A stretch of DNA of 64,000 bases from Ecdyonurus torrentis. Lineage: Eukaryota > Arthropoda > Insecta > Ephemeroptera > Heptageniidae. Under the pieces are notes generated by a model. The model saw only the letters and a program-made list of their open reading frames with translations, ran no database searches and was not told the DNA's origin. Positions 39,717 to 50,973 of this stretch are shown piece by piece (positions within the stretch are counted from its first letter, which is position 1; each line of letters opens with the position of its first letter). The stretch covers positions 23,362,653 to 23,426,652 of the forward strand of contig OX439137.1 in NCBI GenBank assembly GCA_949318235.1. The letters run 5' to 3'. The position numbers and the translations under genes are program-made.

Positions 39717-40413
39717 GTTAAACTTCCATAACAATGCATAGTGCAATAAAGTAAAAATTTATATCACAGTGTTTGACCATATTGTAACATGCAGTTTCTT
39801 TTTAATATTGTTAAGTTTAAAAATAATAATATTTGTCATAATTTTTTAGTTCCTAAAAAAATCTTAAAAAAAAAAAAAAAAAAAAAGAGTCTTGAAAATC
39901 TGTTATAGTGGCTTAGAAAAAATGTTAGTTATACCTCATTCCTCTCTCTCTCTCTCTCATTCTCATTCTCTCTCTTTCATACAAAATTTAGTACCTAACT
40001 TACTATACGAAAAAACACATTATTTTCATTGTATTTAATGAAGTATTCTCATAAAGCTTTTAACATACAAAAATCTAGGATCACATATTACAGAAAAAAA
40101 AAAAAGACTAGAAAAAAAAAGTCATAAAAAGCTGTGAGCTTTATTCTCTTAATATTCTTGATATTATGCTACCCTTTTTTTGCAAAAGGATTTATAAAGG
40201 GATATAAAAGGACTCAAGGATCAAATGGAGCTAACACAAAATCTTTTCAGGAAAGAAAGCAAGAAAGAAAATAAGCTGTGTTAAAAATCACAAACTCAAT
40301 TTTTATATATAATGTAATAGTTTGAAGGAGATTGCTATATTTACATACATCAAGTTTAGGAATCTATATTAAATGTTATTTATTTTACTATAAGTCATTG
40401 CCTATGTTCTATA
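39717..40413. other. AT-rich stretch, nothing recognised
   Basis: Interrupted (TC)n at 39942-39978 and A-runs. No gene or shared repeat. Confidence 0.5.
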
Positions 40414-40758
40414 CTAAAAGCCATAGACCACATAAAACAACATGTGCTTTTGTAACGAATAAATACGAAATGGGATCTTCAAAACTGATGACAATTTTTA
40501 CCAGAATGTTAATGTAGCCCCACGAGAGAGCGTGAAAATACTGTACAGTATGCAATTTAAGTGACTATTCATGTTTATGACGTCAGAAACATGCAAAAAT
40601 TAGTATGAAAATGTTGTGCGGGTTGCATAAATCGAATTTTCTGATCACTGCTACGGGGCTACTGTTGTGTTTTGCGACAAACTACATTTATTTATGTAAG
40701 TCCCATCAAGTATTTTGTGATATAAATACTTATGTTTTTCTCTGGTCTATTCCTTTAA
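40414..40758 (-). mobile_element. MITE family A copy 6
   Basis: Reversed: CTAA-AGCCATAGACCACATAA at the left (the TTAA has changed to CTAA), TCTGGTCTATTCCT-TTAA at the right. Carries GTTTATGACGTCAGAAAC and GAGAGCGTGAAAATACTG. It is an inverted partner of copy 5, 700 bases away. Confidence 0.95.
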
Positions 40759-40785
40759 TAATGATGGTGTGTTCGCTCGAAGCAA

Positions 40786-40910
40786 TATTTTGAATGTGCA
40801 ATAAATCGTATACATACTTGTTAATGGACATTGCATTTAATAGAATAAACTGCACATTGAAAATACTGCAACTTGAAATCGGGCATTCTTTATCAATACC
40901 GTTGAAAGAT
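40786..40910 (+). mobile_element. Fragment related to MITE P
   Basis: GAAGCAATATTTTGAATGTG and CAATAAATCG at one side, TGCACATTGAAAATACTGCA at the other, form an inverted pair like the ends of element P at 21838. About 120 bp. Confidence 0.5.
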
Positions 40911-41490
40911 ATATCAATAGCAGAATTATCGAAAAAAAAATCTTAACATTTTTTTTATAGTAAATAGCTCATCAATTAATATTACATAAGGGGGGAATCT
41001 TTTTTTTTTTTTTTTTTTTTCTTAAAAATGTGGATTTTACAAACCTTTGAGTAATTAATTTTTTTTTTTTTTTGAAAATTTGCATTATTTTAAATTATAA
41101 TTAATTAAGAAATTTAGTATACATAAACCATTGATTCTCTACTACTAAAAAATAATAATAATAAAAAAAAAAACGCACTTCTTCTAGACGATAATATTTT
41201 TGTAATTATAAAACCCTTTAATATCATTATAAATAAATGAAAGCACTTTGTTTTTATAAGCATATATGAACGTGTTGATTTTTAAAATTATATAATTATA
41301 AGAAGACTAATTAGTAGGTTATAATTACATCATTTTAAATTTTCATGCAGCAAAAACAACAACAACAACAAAACGTAACTTGAGTGTACAAAAATTTGGT
41401 CTCAAAAAAAAAAAAGAAAAAAAAAAAGAAAAAAGAAAAAAGAAAAAAGAAAGAAAGAAAGAAGTTTTTTAACGAAATTTCTTAACTTAC
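40911..41490. other. AT-rich stretch with A/AG-rich low complexity
   Basis: T-runs near 41000-41020 and 41058-41073; A-rich sequence broken by single G at 41406-41463. No gene. Confidence 0.5.
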
Positions 41491-41546
41491 AAATCCAAAG
41501 GGTATGGATATCATATTAGGACTGGAATACACAGAACTGGACTCAC
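41491..41546 (-). CDS. Possible small exon (weak)
   Basis: On the minus strand, GTTCTAG (acceptor) precedes 56 bases that end at a perfect GTAAGT donor. Only one of three frames is open; it would encode ESSSVYSSPNMISIP and FGF, entering in phase 1 and leaving in phase 0. Local base composition is less AT-rich than the flanks. There is no recognisable domain, and the site lies 20 kb upstream of the LDLa exons on the same strand. It could be an exon of that gene, of another, or chance. Confidence 0.25.
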
Positions 41547-41803
41547 CTAGAACATAAAAGAATACACACATTAGTTATCAATTCAATACTCACAAAATAT
41601 GATTACTTTAGAAAAACGTTGCGCTTGTCAGTTTTATAGGTAGGCTTTTTGCTCTACAATCTAAGAAATAAATTTTTATTTTATTGACCCAGGCAGTTCA
41701 TAGTAAATCGATGAAAGAATGAATTTAATCACTATATTATGTAAAATTTCACTAAACTATATTATTTACATATAAACTCAATGAAGAAGACCAAAACATT
41801 AAC

Positions 41804-42076
41804 AGGGGTAATTTTATTGCATATTCTAATCAAAAACATGGTCTTGAATCGATAAATATGCAAAAATGTAGTTTTTTTGTTCATTAAATAATTTTAATTA
41901 ATTTTTGATAGGTGCAAAATGACGTTACGGGTGATAATTATTCCTATGCTCACATACATAAATTACCAACCGTGACGTCATTTTTCAATTTTCAAAAATC
42001 AATTAAAAATACTTTAAGAACTCAAAAATTGGATTCATGAGAATGTTTTCTTTTAGAATATGAAATAAAATTACCC
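41804..42076 (+). mobile_element. Palindromic MITE family M
   Basis: GGGGTAATTTTATTGCATAT pairs with ATATGAAATAAAATTACCC; AATTAATTTTTGATAGG pairs with TCAAAAATCAATTAAAAATA; the centre has AATGACGTTACGG against CCGTGACGTCATTTT. A complete foldback of about 270 bp. Partial copies lie at 27528 and 43738. Confidence 0.85.
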
Positions 42077-42238
42077 AACTAAAAGAATAAGTCTTCCTTA
42101 CTGTCACTACTTAAATATTTTCTCTGTGTAGTTTTCAAGTATAATAAGTTTTACATGAAGCTTGAAAATGAAGTTTAATTGTTTTTCCATGTATATAAAT
42201 ACAAATATTTTTGTTTTACTATATTATATAGAAGTTTG

Positions 42239-42239
<1 letters not shown>

Positions 42240-42274
<35 letters not shown>
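42240..42274 (+). repeat. (GA)n microsatellite
   Basis: About 17 perfect units. Confidence 0.95.
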
Positions 42275-42275
<1 letters not shown>

Positions 42276-42405
42276 ATAATACGTTCAACAGACATTATTT
42301 ACATTAAAACAAAGTTTTCATATCATAAACTCTTTAATGTTCATATAACAAGAACTTTAACTTCCCGTAATTTAAATTTATATTATAAGTCAATTTATTT
42401 AATAC

Positions 42406-42784
42406 TTAAAGGCATAGACAAGAAAAAAACAAGCATTTATATCACAAAACACTTGATGGGACTTACATAAATAACACTAATTTGTCTCAAAACACAACAC
42501 TGCAGTGTAGTATATACACTGCGACTGCATATACATGTATAGTATATAGTGATCAGGAAATTTCAATTTATGCAACCCGCACAACATTTTCATACTAATT
42601 ATTGCATGTTTCTGACGTCATAAACATAAATTTTTACGCAAATTGCATACTTTACAGTTTTTTCACGCTCTCTCGTGGGGCTACATTAACATTCTGCGGT
42701 AAAAATTATCATCAGTTTTGAAGATCCCATTTCGTGTTTATTCATTAAAAAGCACACGTTGTTTTATGTGGTCTATGGCTTTAA
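42406..42784 (+). mobile_element. MITE family A copy 7
   Basis: TTAA both ends; AGGCATAGACAAGAAAAA start and TGTGGTCTATGGCT-TTAA end, with CTGACGTCATAAACAT inside. It has an extra insert of about 40 bases around 42497-42540 (ACTGCAGTGTAGTATATACA region). Confidence 0.95.
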
Positions 42785-42823
42785 TCATTAAAAAGTAAAT
42801 GTTATTTCATGTGGTCTATGGCT
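42785..42823 (+). repeat. Second copy of the MITE A7 terminus
   Basis: TCATTAAAAAGTAAATGTTA and TTTCATGTGGTCTATGGCTC repeat the last 40 bases of A7 in direct orientation, immediately beyond its TTAA end. Confidence 0.8.
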
Positions 42824-43375
42824 CTATTTCTTTTTTCTTCATAAAATATGACTTTTAATATAAACAAGTTTTAAACTGCATAGAAAAATAATTAAATTGT
42901 CTATTACATGATTATAGAAACGTACATTCAGTATAGCAGCAACTTTATTAATTAACTTGCATCAATAGAAATTATTTTTTTAATGCAAGTTGTCAATTAT
43001 AAACTTGAATATAGTTTACTTATAGATTTCATTAGCATTCTGCAGGCAATTAAAAAAATGTTAAACTAAAAACAGTCATTATACCTAAAGCTATAGAGAT
43101 TATAAACTTCATTAGGAAAGAAAAATAAACACTATGAGGGGAACTTTTTTTTTTTTAATCTTATAATTTATAACATATTTTCATAGTAAATTAATAACTA
43201 TGGTAAAGTTCTACTATAATATATAAATTAAATACAATATATTTAAATAAAATATATTTGACTTGTATTGACTTGTATATTTTTATATTATGCAAAAAGC
43301 GAAAATTTCAAATAAAGACAGATTTAGTAATAAATTCAATGAGACTAATGTAATTGATAAATATTTTATTTATTT
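42824..43375. other. AT-rich stretch, nothing recognised
   Basis: No gene or shared repeat. Confidence 0.5.
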
Positions 43376-43729
43376 TTAAGGGTTGTATTCAGATGGCTTG
43401 TATCTCAAAATCTAAAAAGAAAACTTTTAAACTTTATGATACTATTTGATAGTTAACAGTAACAGCTACCTATGATAAAAAAAAATTAGAACTCTTGACA
43501 TGACCATCAGATAAGAGAGAAAATAATTAATGAAATTAACATGGTCTCTTATGGGACCAAAGTTTCAAAAAATCATAATTTAAAATCTAGCATGGTGACC
43601 CCCTTAAATTTTTACATTTTTGAAGATACGTTATCCCATTGCATCACCATTGAAATGGTATCACTGTGCAAAATTTCAGATTTTTCTTTCTTTACAACTT
43701 TTTAGTCAATTCCTGATTTCCCGCCTTAA
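43376..43729 (+). mobile_element. MITE family H copy 2
   Basis: TTAAGGGTTGTATTCAGATG at the left and GATTTCCCGCC-TTAA at the right; TTAA on both sides. About 130 bases longer than H1 because it keeps an internal part (AAAACTTTTAAACTTTATG to GACCATCAGATAAGAG) that H1 lacks, so H1 is an internally deleted form. Confidence 0.88.
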
Positions 43730-43737
43730 AAAAGAAT

Positions 43738-43850
43738 TTAGGAAGTAATTTTATTTCATATTCTAAAAGAGAACATTGTCTTGAAACGATATATTATATA
43801 TTATGCAAATAATTAATTTTCATATATTTTTTTATCAATTAAAATATAAA
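43738..43850 (+). mobile_element. MITE family M partial copy
   Basis: GGAAGTAATTTTATTTCATA, TTCTAAAAGAGAACATTG and TCTTGAAACGATA match one arm of the element at 41804. Confidence 0.5.
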
Positions 43851-44469
43851 AAATAAACAATTAAATAAACGTACAAATTAATTTGTAAATGATAATTGCT
43901 TTTTAACTTACAAGAGCGTACTCACAGCTATGTCATCAGTTTATTTAAGCAATTATATATTTTTCTTACAATCAATATTAATCTAATTTATTCATGATGT
44001 TTGAATTTATGTCAATACAATTATAATCAATAATCATTATAATTCTCTCTTTATTACGACTATAGTGAATCAATAATTTGAGAGTATAATAACATTTTAA
44101 TAGGTTATTATTAGATTTTTTTTATACGTTAATGTTTACTCCAATTATTAACAATGTCAATGATGATGTAATATTTATGAATTTTTTTATTGTTGTTATA
44201 TAAATTGCACAATTTTTTTTATTGCTGTTTTATGTAATTTATTTAAGTTTTAATGAGCTTGAGAGAGAGAGAGAGAGAGAGAACTGTTAATATTAGAAAC
44301 AAGAACAATGAATAGCACTCATCATTTAACATAAATTGGTATATATATTTTATTTACATCATTATTGAGTTTTACAATCTACTAAAATGTCATAGAAAGA
44401 TAAAAATTTATAGAAAATATGAATTATTTAATTCTAAATTAGTGTTAATATACTGTATACTGAAAAAAG
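43851..44469. other. AT-rich stretch with a short (GA)n
   Basis: (GA)n at 44262-44282. No gene or shared repeat. Confidence 0.5.
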
Positions 44470-44716
44470 TAGAGAACCTTAATAGAGAAGCGACAACCTC
44501 ATGTTTTACGCAGACCTGCAATACATTTGTTTTGGAAGACCCACTAAAAGTACCCATACTTAAATGACAGTCGAAATAATCTTAGCCAATGAGAAAGCTC
44601 CAATTTTGTGAGTAGCTAATCATTTAGTGTGGGTACTTTTAGCGGGTCTTTCAAAACAGATGTATTGCAGGTCTGCCTAAAACTTGAGGTTGTCGCTTCT
44701 CTGTTTAGGTTCTCTA
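44470..44716 (+). mobile_element. Palindromic MITE I
   Basis: AGAGAACCTTAATAGAGAAG at the left pairs with CTTCTCTGTTTAGGTTCTCT at the right. The arms continue with GCGACAACCTCA, GCAGACCTGCAATACAT, GACCCACTAAAAGTACCC against their mirror, leaving a loop of about 60 bases with CCAATGAGAAAG. Single copy here but strikingly well preserved. Confidence 0.9.
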
Positions 44717-44764
44717 TAAAAAAGAAACTTGTTAGCATGGATAGATTGTTATATCAGATAGAAG

Positions 44765-44990
44765 GAAGATATTTTGTAATTTATGCTGCATTTATATCAT
44801 TATAGCATAAATGTTGCTAAATTTGAACAGCATAAAACAATAAGCATATGAACAATGATGATGTACAATATAATATTATAACAATATAGCATAATTATGC
44901 AGTATGTAAAGCATTAATTATGTTATATTAAACAAATTTATATATGGTAGCATATTTATTACGTACTGTATTTATTTTTTCCGTACATTC
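44765..44990 (+). mobile_element. MITE family D copy 6
   Basis: GGAAGATATTTTGTAATTTA, TGCTGCATTTATATCATTAT, AGCATAAATGTTGCTAAATT and the end TTATTACGTACTGTATTTAT follow D3. Confidence 0.8.
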
Positions 44991-45153
44991 ACAAGTATAT
45001 CGAAGAAAATTATTGATATAAATGCTGCTAATAAATTCAAATATTATAGAAACTTTAGGTTTTCTAACATTTATATGGTTCTTTACTACCATTTTCTAAT
45101 AGCAATATCATATTAAAATATGAGTAGCAAGTTTTTTGTTTTGTTTTTTAGTG

Positions 45154-45360
45154 TACGAAAAATTTACGCTATATAACTCATTTTCAACACAATTTATTCA
45201 ATACAGAATATTATGCTATACTGCATAATAACTGTGTTACTAACTCTTGTAAGCATAAATATGCTAGCAGCATAATTATATGTTGTTCTAATTTTTTTAG
45301 CATACTTTAGGCTATTACATAAAATCAGCATAAATTACACAGTTAACTTTTTTTCTGCAT
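45154..45360 (-). mobile_element. MITE family D copy 7 (reversed)
   Basis: TACGAAAAATTTACGC, ATATTATGCTATACTGCATA, GCATAAATATGCTAGCAGCA, AATCAGCATAAATTAC in reverse order to the other copies. Confidence 0.55.
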
Positions 45361-46021
45361 GTTGATGAAAACTTATTAAATATTTTTGTAACCTTAAAAC
45401 ACGTGCGTAAATCTCATTGTGCTTTCTATTATGTAGTATTTATCATTTAAAATTTTCCAGCCCCAGGGCATTATTTTTCTTTAAAAACACGACCCTGCAA
45501 TGCAATTGCAAACAAAACTATACAGGGGACTAGTTTTTCACCCACCCACCTATGATTAGCTTATGCACTCCACCGGTAAACTCCATTACAAATATTTATT
45601 GTTCTAAAAATAAAAATAAAATAATATAATATGAAAAAAGAGTTAGATAAATAAATTTCTCAGACAGTGAAGTAAAATTTTTATTATATTCATATTTTTA
45701 TCAAAAAAACAGACATGAGATAAAACAATAAATTTTCACACATATTTATTCCCAGACCTTTATTGTTATATAAAAAATATAGGACATCGTACGCTCTACT
45801 TTAAAATCATAGACGACAACAAGTAAGAAAGAAAAAAGGTAATAACGGCGTCTTAAGCACATTTATTTTTGTCATTTTAACACTTTTATACAAAAATTAC
45901 AGTAAAATTTTACCTTTTATAAAATAAAATAACAAAAAAATAATAATAATAAACTCTATAATAGAGTTTAAAAAATCTCATTTTCTTAAACTTTCAGTTT
46001 GTTTAAGTGCAAATTTTTAGT

Positions 46022-46026
<5 letters not shown>
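45361..46026. other. AT-rich stretch with a small shared repeat
   Basis: The part at about 45548-45610 resembles 22999-23062 (ACACCGGTAAAYTCYATT). No gene. Confidence 0.5.

Positions 46027-46084
<58 letters not shown>
46027..46084 (+). repeat. (TA)n microsatellite
   Basis: About 28 TA units. Confidence 0.96.
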
Positions 46085-46087
<3 letters not shown>

Positions 46088-46310
46088 AGAGAGTAAAAGA
46101 ATGAAAAAGAATGCTAAGACTCTAAGAGGTTTTTAAAAAAATTGCTTCGCAAAAGTTTTTTTTTTTTTTTTTTCTTTTTTTTCTTGTGGTAGCTATGTAG
46201 TGCACTGTATAGCCATTTTTTAATCCATTAAGTTTTTTCTAAAACTTTTTTTCTTCTTTTTATAAGATTTTATTATATGCATTGTGTACGTTCTCTTATA
46301 TATTATATAT

Positions 46311-47350
46311 GTTAGCTTCCAGAAGCGAATTCGCTCCGGAAGCGGAAAATATGGTCAGAACGCGTTGGGACCACGTATGAGGCTTTGTAACGCGAAATTC
46401 GTGTTGGGAGCATGGTAAATTTAATCCCAACGCGTTGAGATCAAGTTGAAAATTTTCAACGTGACGGGATCAAATTTGAAATCTTATGACGCGTTAGGAA
46501 CATGCAAAATTGTTCTCAATGCGTTGGGACCAAAATTGAAATTTCATAACGCGTTTTCGGTACAATATAATAATTATGTGTATAAAGTATTACCAAATAA
46601 ATAAAAATAATAATAAAAAACAAACGATAATTAGAGCAATATAAAATTTCTTTATTTTTTTAGCAAAATTAAAAAAAAAAAACTATCATTTTATTTAATA
46701 AAATAATCAAAAGTCAAATATTAACAATTTTTCTTAACTCAAATATTTGCTAAGGTATCTTCTCTCGAAGAAAAGGACAGAGAGAGAGAGAACACGCCTT
46801 TTTTAAAACTGATTTTAAATAATGAAAAATAAAAGTATTTATTTCACATACCAACAAAATTAATAATAATAATACATATAAGTAATAATAGCAGTCTTAA
46901 ATCATATCACATAAAATTTTGAATTGAGAAAAGTTCCTTTTCGGCTTTTGATTATTTTACTAAATTAAATTATTTTTTTTTTTCATTTAAAAATTTTTGC
47001 TATAAATATTTATATATGTAGCTCTAATTATCGTTTGTTTTTTAGTATTATTTTTATTTATTTGGTAATATTTTATACACATAATTATATTATTGTACCG
47101 AAACGCGTTGTGAAATTTCAATTTTGGTCCCAACGCATTGAGAACAATTTTGCATGTTCCTAACGCGTCATAAGATTTCAAATTTGATCCCGTCACGTTG
47201 AAAATTTTCAACTTGATCTCAACGCGTTGGGATTAAATTTACCATGCTCCCAACACGAATTTCGCGTTACGAAACCACATACGTGGTCCCAACGCGTTCT
47301 GACCATATTTTCCGCTTCCGGAGCGAATTCGCTTCTGGAAGCTAACATAT
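46311..47350. mobile_element. Large foldback element with 30-bp periodic arms
   Basis: Two arms of about 330 bases (46311-46640 and 47021-47350) are near-perfect reverse complements, around a 380-base AT-rich centre. The outer ends are GTTAGCTTCCAGAAGCGAAT and its mirror, itself a small palindrome (GAAGCGAATTCGCTCCGGAAG). Each arm holds seven diverged units about 30 bases apart around AACGCGTTGGGA (starts near 46359, 46389, 46429, 46459, 46488, 46518, 46548). The inner arm becomes AT-rich (ACAAACGATAATTAGAGC). No coding frame longer than 75 codons. It resembles the Foldback style of DNA element, whose long inverted repeats have internal tandem structure. Single copy in the window. Confidence 0.9.
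46359..46559 (+). repeat. Tandem 30-bp units, left arm of the foldback
   Basis: Seven units with core AACGCGTTGGGA or variants (AACGTGACGGGA, GACGCGTTAGGA, AATGCGTTGGGA). Variants differ mainly at CpG positions. The GC content is far above the flanks. Confidence 0.85.
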
Positions 47351-48414
47351 ATATAATACACACTGTATTGTATGACACATTAGAAGTAATGAAAATATCT
47401 ATATGTTACGTTGTAACCTTTAATTAAATTATGATATAATCTTTTTTTTTTTTCTTTCTTTTTTTTTTTTTTCTTTTTTTTTTTTTTTTAATTTCAAAAT
47501 TCTATTTTGTTTTTAAACTATGTTCATAGTATATATAATAATTAATAAAATATAAAGAAAAAATCAATATGCTGTCAAAAATTACTATTATTATTATAAC
47601 AATACAATTTATACTATTAACTATACTATAAAATTACTATTATTATTATATGGTGGAAAAAAGTTAGTAAATACAGTAATAATACTAATAATAATAAAAA
47701 TTGTGATGGAACTTGGAATTAATAATCATTTTTGGATATCAAGCTTAATAAATCTATTCAATATACATATAACATAACTCCCATTATTGCAAATATAAAC
47801 TATTTTCTACATAGCACCTATTTTGCAAGGGAAATAAGAGAAGAGTTGTAATCTCATGTGTTTTACTCTTTTTCTCCCGATTTTAATGTTATAGTGCATA
47901 AACAAATTTCTTGTCTTTTTGTCTTCATTTTTTAGTTACTTTATAATAGCAAGTTTATTTACTGAATAAAAAAGGTAAATAAAGAAAATATTTAATTGAA
48001 TAGAGAGAAAAAACAGTTTTAAGCAAAAACATAGATTTTTTTTTATCATATAACAAATTGTTATATTGTTATTAACAATTAAGAATAAAATGAATTTTTA
48101 TTTTTTTATTATTATTATTATTTTATTTTCTTTTTGCAAACCCTGATGTTATTTTTGTAAAAATAATTCAAAGCAAAAAAAGAACATTTTTTTTCCTTTC
48201 TTTTTAAATATATATTTAAATAGGCAGAAAATTATAATTATTTGCTCAAAGAGTACAAAATAAAAAAGGCGTTTGAGTTGAGATCTTTTGATCACATTTT
48301 TATACACATAACTTTTTGAATAGAATTTCATTCTCTGTTTATATCTCATTTTCCTTTGAGATAATTTTTAGAGAAATAATAATAAAAAGAAAAATACGCA
48401 AAATACATACAGTA

Positions 48415-48454
<40 letters not shown>

Positions 48455-49020
48455 ATGTATTTTTGTTATTGTTTATTTTATTTATAAATTTTCATTTTTT
48501 TTTCTCTTCTTCTTTCATTCATTCATGATTTGGAGAAAATATACAAAAGTTCACGTAATGTATACTCATATAGTTAAAGTCAAAGTTTCTGTGGTTTCTC
48601 TTTACTCATTCATGAGTCCAAGCAACTAATTATCATTAGCTCATACACTATACATTTTCCAATTAAATTATATGTACACATCACGGAATATATATTTTTA
48701 TTGCAAAGCAATGACAACACAAAAGATAAAAAGAATTTATTGTGCGTAATTCCATGATTTTACACAGTGTATGGAAAATGTCATAATCATCAACATTCAT
48801 TCTATTTTTAAGCCATTTTGTATCACTCTAATCATTCAAAGTCAGAGTGATTTAGACTCGTTCATTCAGTAGAATAGCTGTATAAGTCAGGGGAAAAAAA
48901 TCTTTCTGTATACTTTTAAACTTATTTCGTTAAAAGTTTTAACTCTGTTATATAGTTTCACTATTTTTAAACGTATTTTTTTGTTATATATAAGCGTAAT
49001 CCAAATTTAAAAAAATGTTT

Positions 49021-49024
<4 letters not shown>
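47351..49024. other. AT-rich stretch with T-rich runs
   Basis: T-rich blocks at 47442-47489 and 48418-48451. No gene, splice pair or shared repeat. Confidence 0.5.

Positions 49025-49117
<93 letters not shown>
49025..49117 (+). repeat. (GA)n microsatellite
   Basis: About 46 perfect GA units. Confidence 0.97.
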
Positions 49118-49119
<2 letters not shown>

Positions 49120-49246
49120 GCTACAGTGGAAAATACAAATGTTACCCACATTATACGGACAGTTGCCATATTTTTGGTGTGGTATTCATATTTTTCAGAA
49201 TCCGGAAAAAGTTATCCCACTTTTTTTCAACATATCAATTAAAAGG

Positions 49247-49296
<50 letters not shown>

Positions 49297-49892
49297 TGTT
49301 TTAAGCAAACAAACTAATGTATAATATATTTCCATCAAGATGGGAGCAATGCGCATTCTATATAAATATTATGTTTGTTTTTTCAGTGTACGGTTAACTG
49401 ATTAAATTTTACAGTGTAATCAAATCCTATTACTCAACAAACTGTAAAATATAATAAAGATGAATATTTTTAAAAATTTCATCTTTTATAATATATATAA
49501 TTCTTTCATCAATAAATTATATTTAAATAATTTACTCATGTATGCAGCATTTTTTTTTTTTTTTTTTTTTTTTTTTGATGAAAAAAAAATCCAATTATAA
49601 TTTTTGCCATATAAGCATAATGATTATTATAAAAAAAAAATTGTGAATACTACGAAAATTAGATCCCTTATGGAAATTAAGTCATTCTGGGTACGATTTT
49701 ACGCTTCGGTGATTTTCTAAAAAGGTTGAGCGTGAGGTGGAGTGCGGGGAGTGGTAGCGGGATGGGGGATGATGGGGGGTTGAAAGAGGTGAAAGTAAGG
49801 TGGTTAATTAACTTGTAATACAGTTTGTTGTCAACTCAAAGTAAAGTCGTATTTACATGTTATTATTTTTATTGCTTTTTTTGGTTTAAATG
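49118..49892. other. AT-rich stretch with A/T runs and one G-rich patch
   Basis: A-run of about 40 at 49254-49293 and T-run at 49551-49576. The G-rich patch is annotated separately. No gene. Confidence 0.55.
49725..49785 (+). other. G-rich patch, potential G-quadruplex
   Basis: GCGGGGAGTGGTAGCGGGAT followed by GGGGGATGATGGGGGG: four G-tracts of three or more with short loops, in otherwise very AT-rich DNA. The pattern fits a quadruplex-forming sequence on the plus strand. Confidence 0.6.
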
Positions 49893-50204
49893 TTGAAGGC
49901 ATAGACAAGAAGAAAACGTTGGCATTTAAATAAATAAAACACTTGATGGGACTTAAATAACCTTGCCGTAGCAATGATCAAAAATTTTCAATTTATGCAA
50001 CTGGTACAATATTTTCATACTAATTTTTTGCCTGTTTCTGACGTCAGAGAATGGAATGGTCACGCAAATAGCATACTTTACAGTATTTTCACGCTCTCTT
50101 GTGGAGCCACATTTACATTCTGGTGTAAATCAGTTTTGTAGATCCCATTAACTGTGTTTAATTATTAAAAAGCACATGTTGTTTCATGTGGTCTTTGCCT
50201 TTAA
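49893..50204 (+). mobile_element. MITE family A copy 8
   Basis: TTGA-AGGCATAGACAAGAAG at the left (TTAA mutated to TTGA) and TGTGGTCTTTGCCT-TTAA at the right. Shorter than other copies because the TTTGTCTCAAAAC part and some of the GGTAAAAATTATC part are missing. Keeps CTGACGTCAGAG. Confidence 0.93.
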
Positions 50205-50973
50205 TATAAAGGGTTTTATGAAGTAAACCCAAAACGTTTGAACAGAAATATAATAACACAAAAATGTTTGTTGAATTTTAAATTCAAATCTGTTGGCAGC
50301 CTTTTTAGTCTTATACGTTATACGTAATAGAAAGAGGTATACAGTATTATAATATTTTATAGTATTGTTATTATGTAATATAAAAAAAAATATTAAATTT
50401 AAAATATCTGAAATTGCTTTTATTTTAAAAGCTACAATATATGTCAAACATCTGTGTCACTGTATACTTACTGAATAGTATTGAGTTATAATAAATATAT
50501 AATATATGTATGGAGCTTCAATAAAATTAAAGTGATAGTTTATGCCTATAAGTTTTTTTATTGATTTTTAATGAAAGTGTTTTTAAAAAAAGATCATGCA
50601 CCTATACCTATATTTCAATCTCTTTAAGTTATAAAATATTATATGCTCAGACGTTTCAAATTCTATTTATAAAGTTTTAAACTAAAATTTTGTAGACAAA
50701 TTTATAATTTGTATTGAAAATTAATATAAACAGAAATTTTGACCTGTAAATATAACTTAAATATTGGTTAACAAACTTTTCGTATATATGGCTTATAAAC
50801 ATTTAAAAGGATTATATGAAATTCTCTTCAGAAAATCTACACTATATCATTATTCGATACTGTCTCAGTTTTCTGTCCGAAAATATTGGGTTCATTTTTT
50901 CATAGAGGTGAGGCAAACTGGAAAATCTGAAGGTACCCTAAGTTTCTATCCCTCGGCATTTATAGTTTAAGTG
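50205..50973. other. AT-rich stretch, nothing recognised
   Basis: No gene or shared repeat. Confidence 0.5.

Noticed and set aside
46987..47427. Open frames across the right arm of the foldback
   Set aside because: Explained by the CpG-rich tandem units; no start context or domain.
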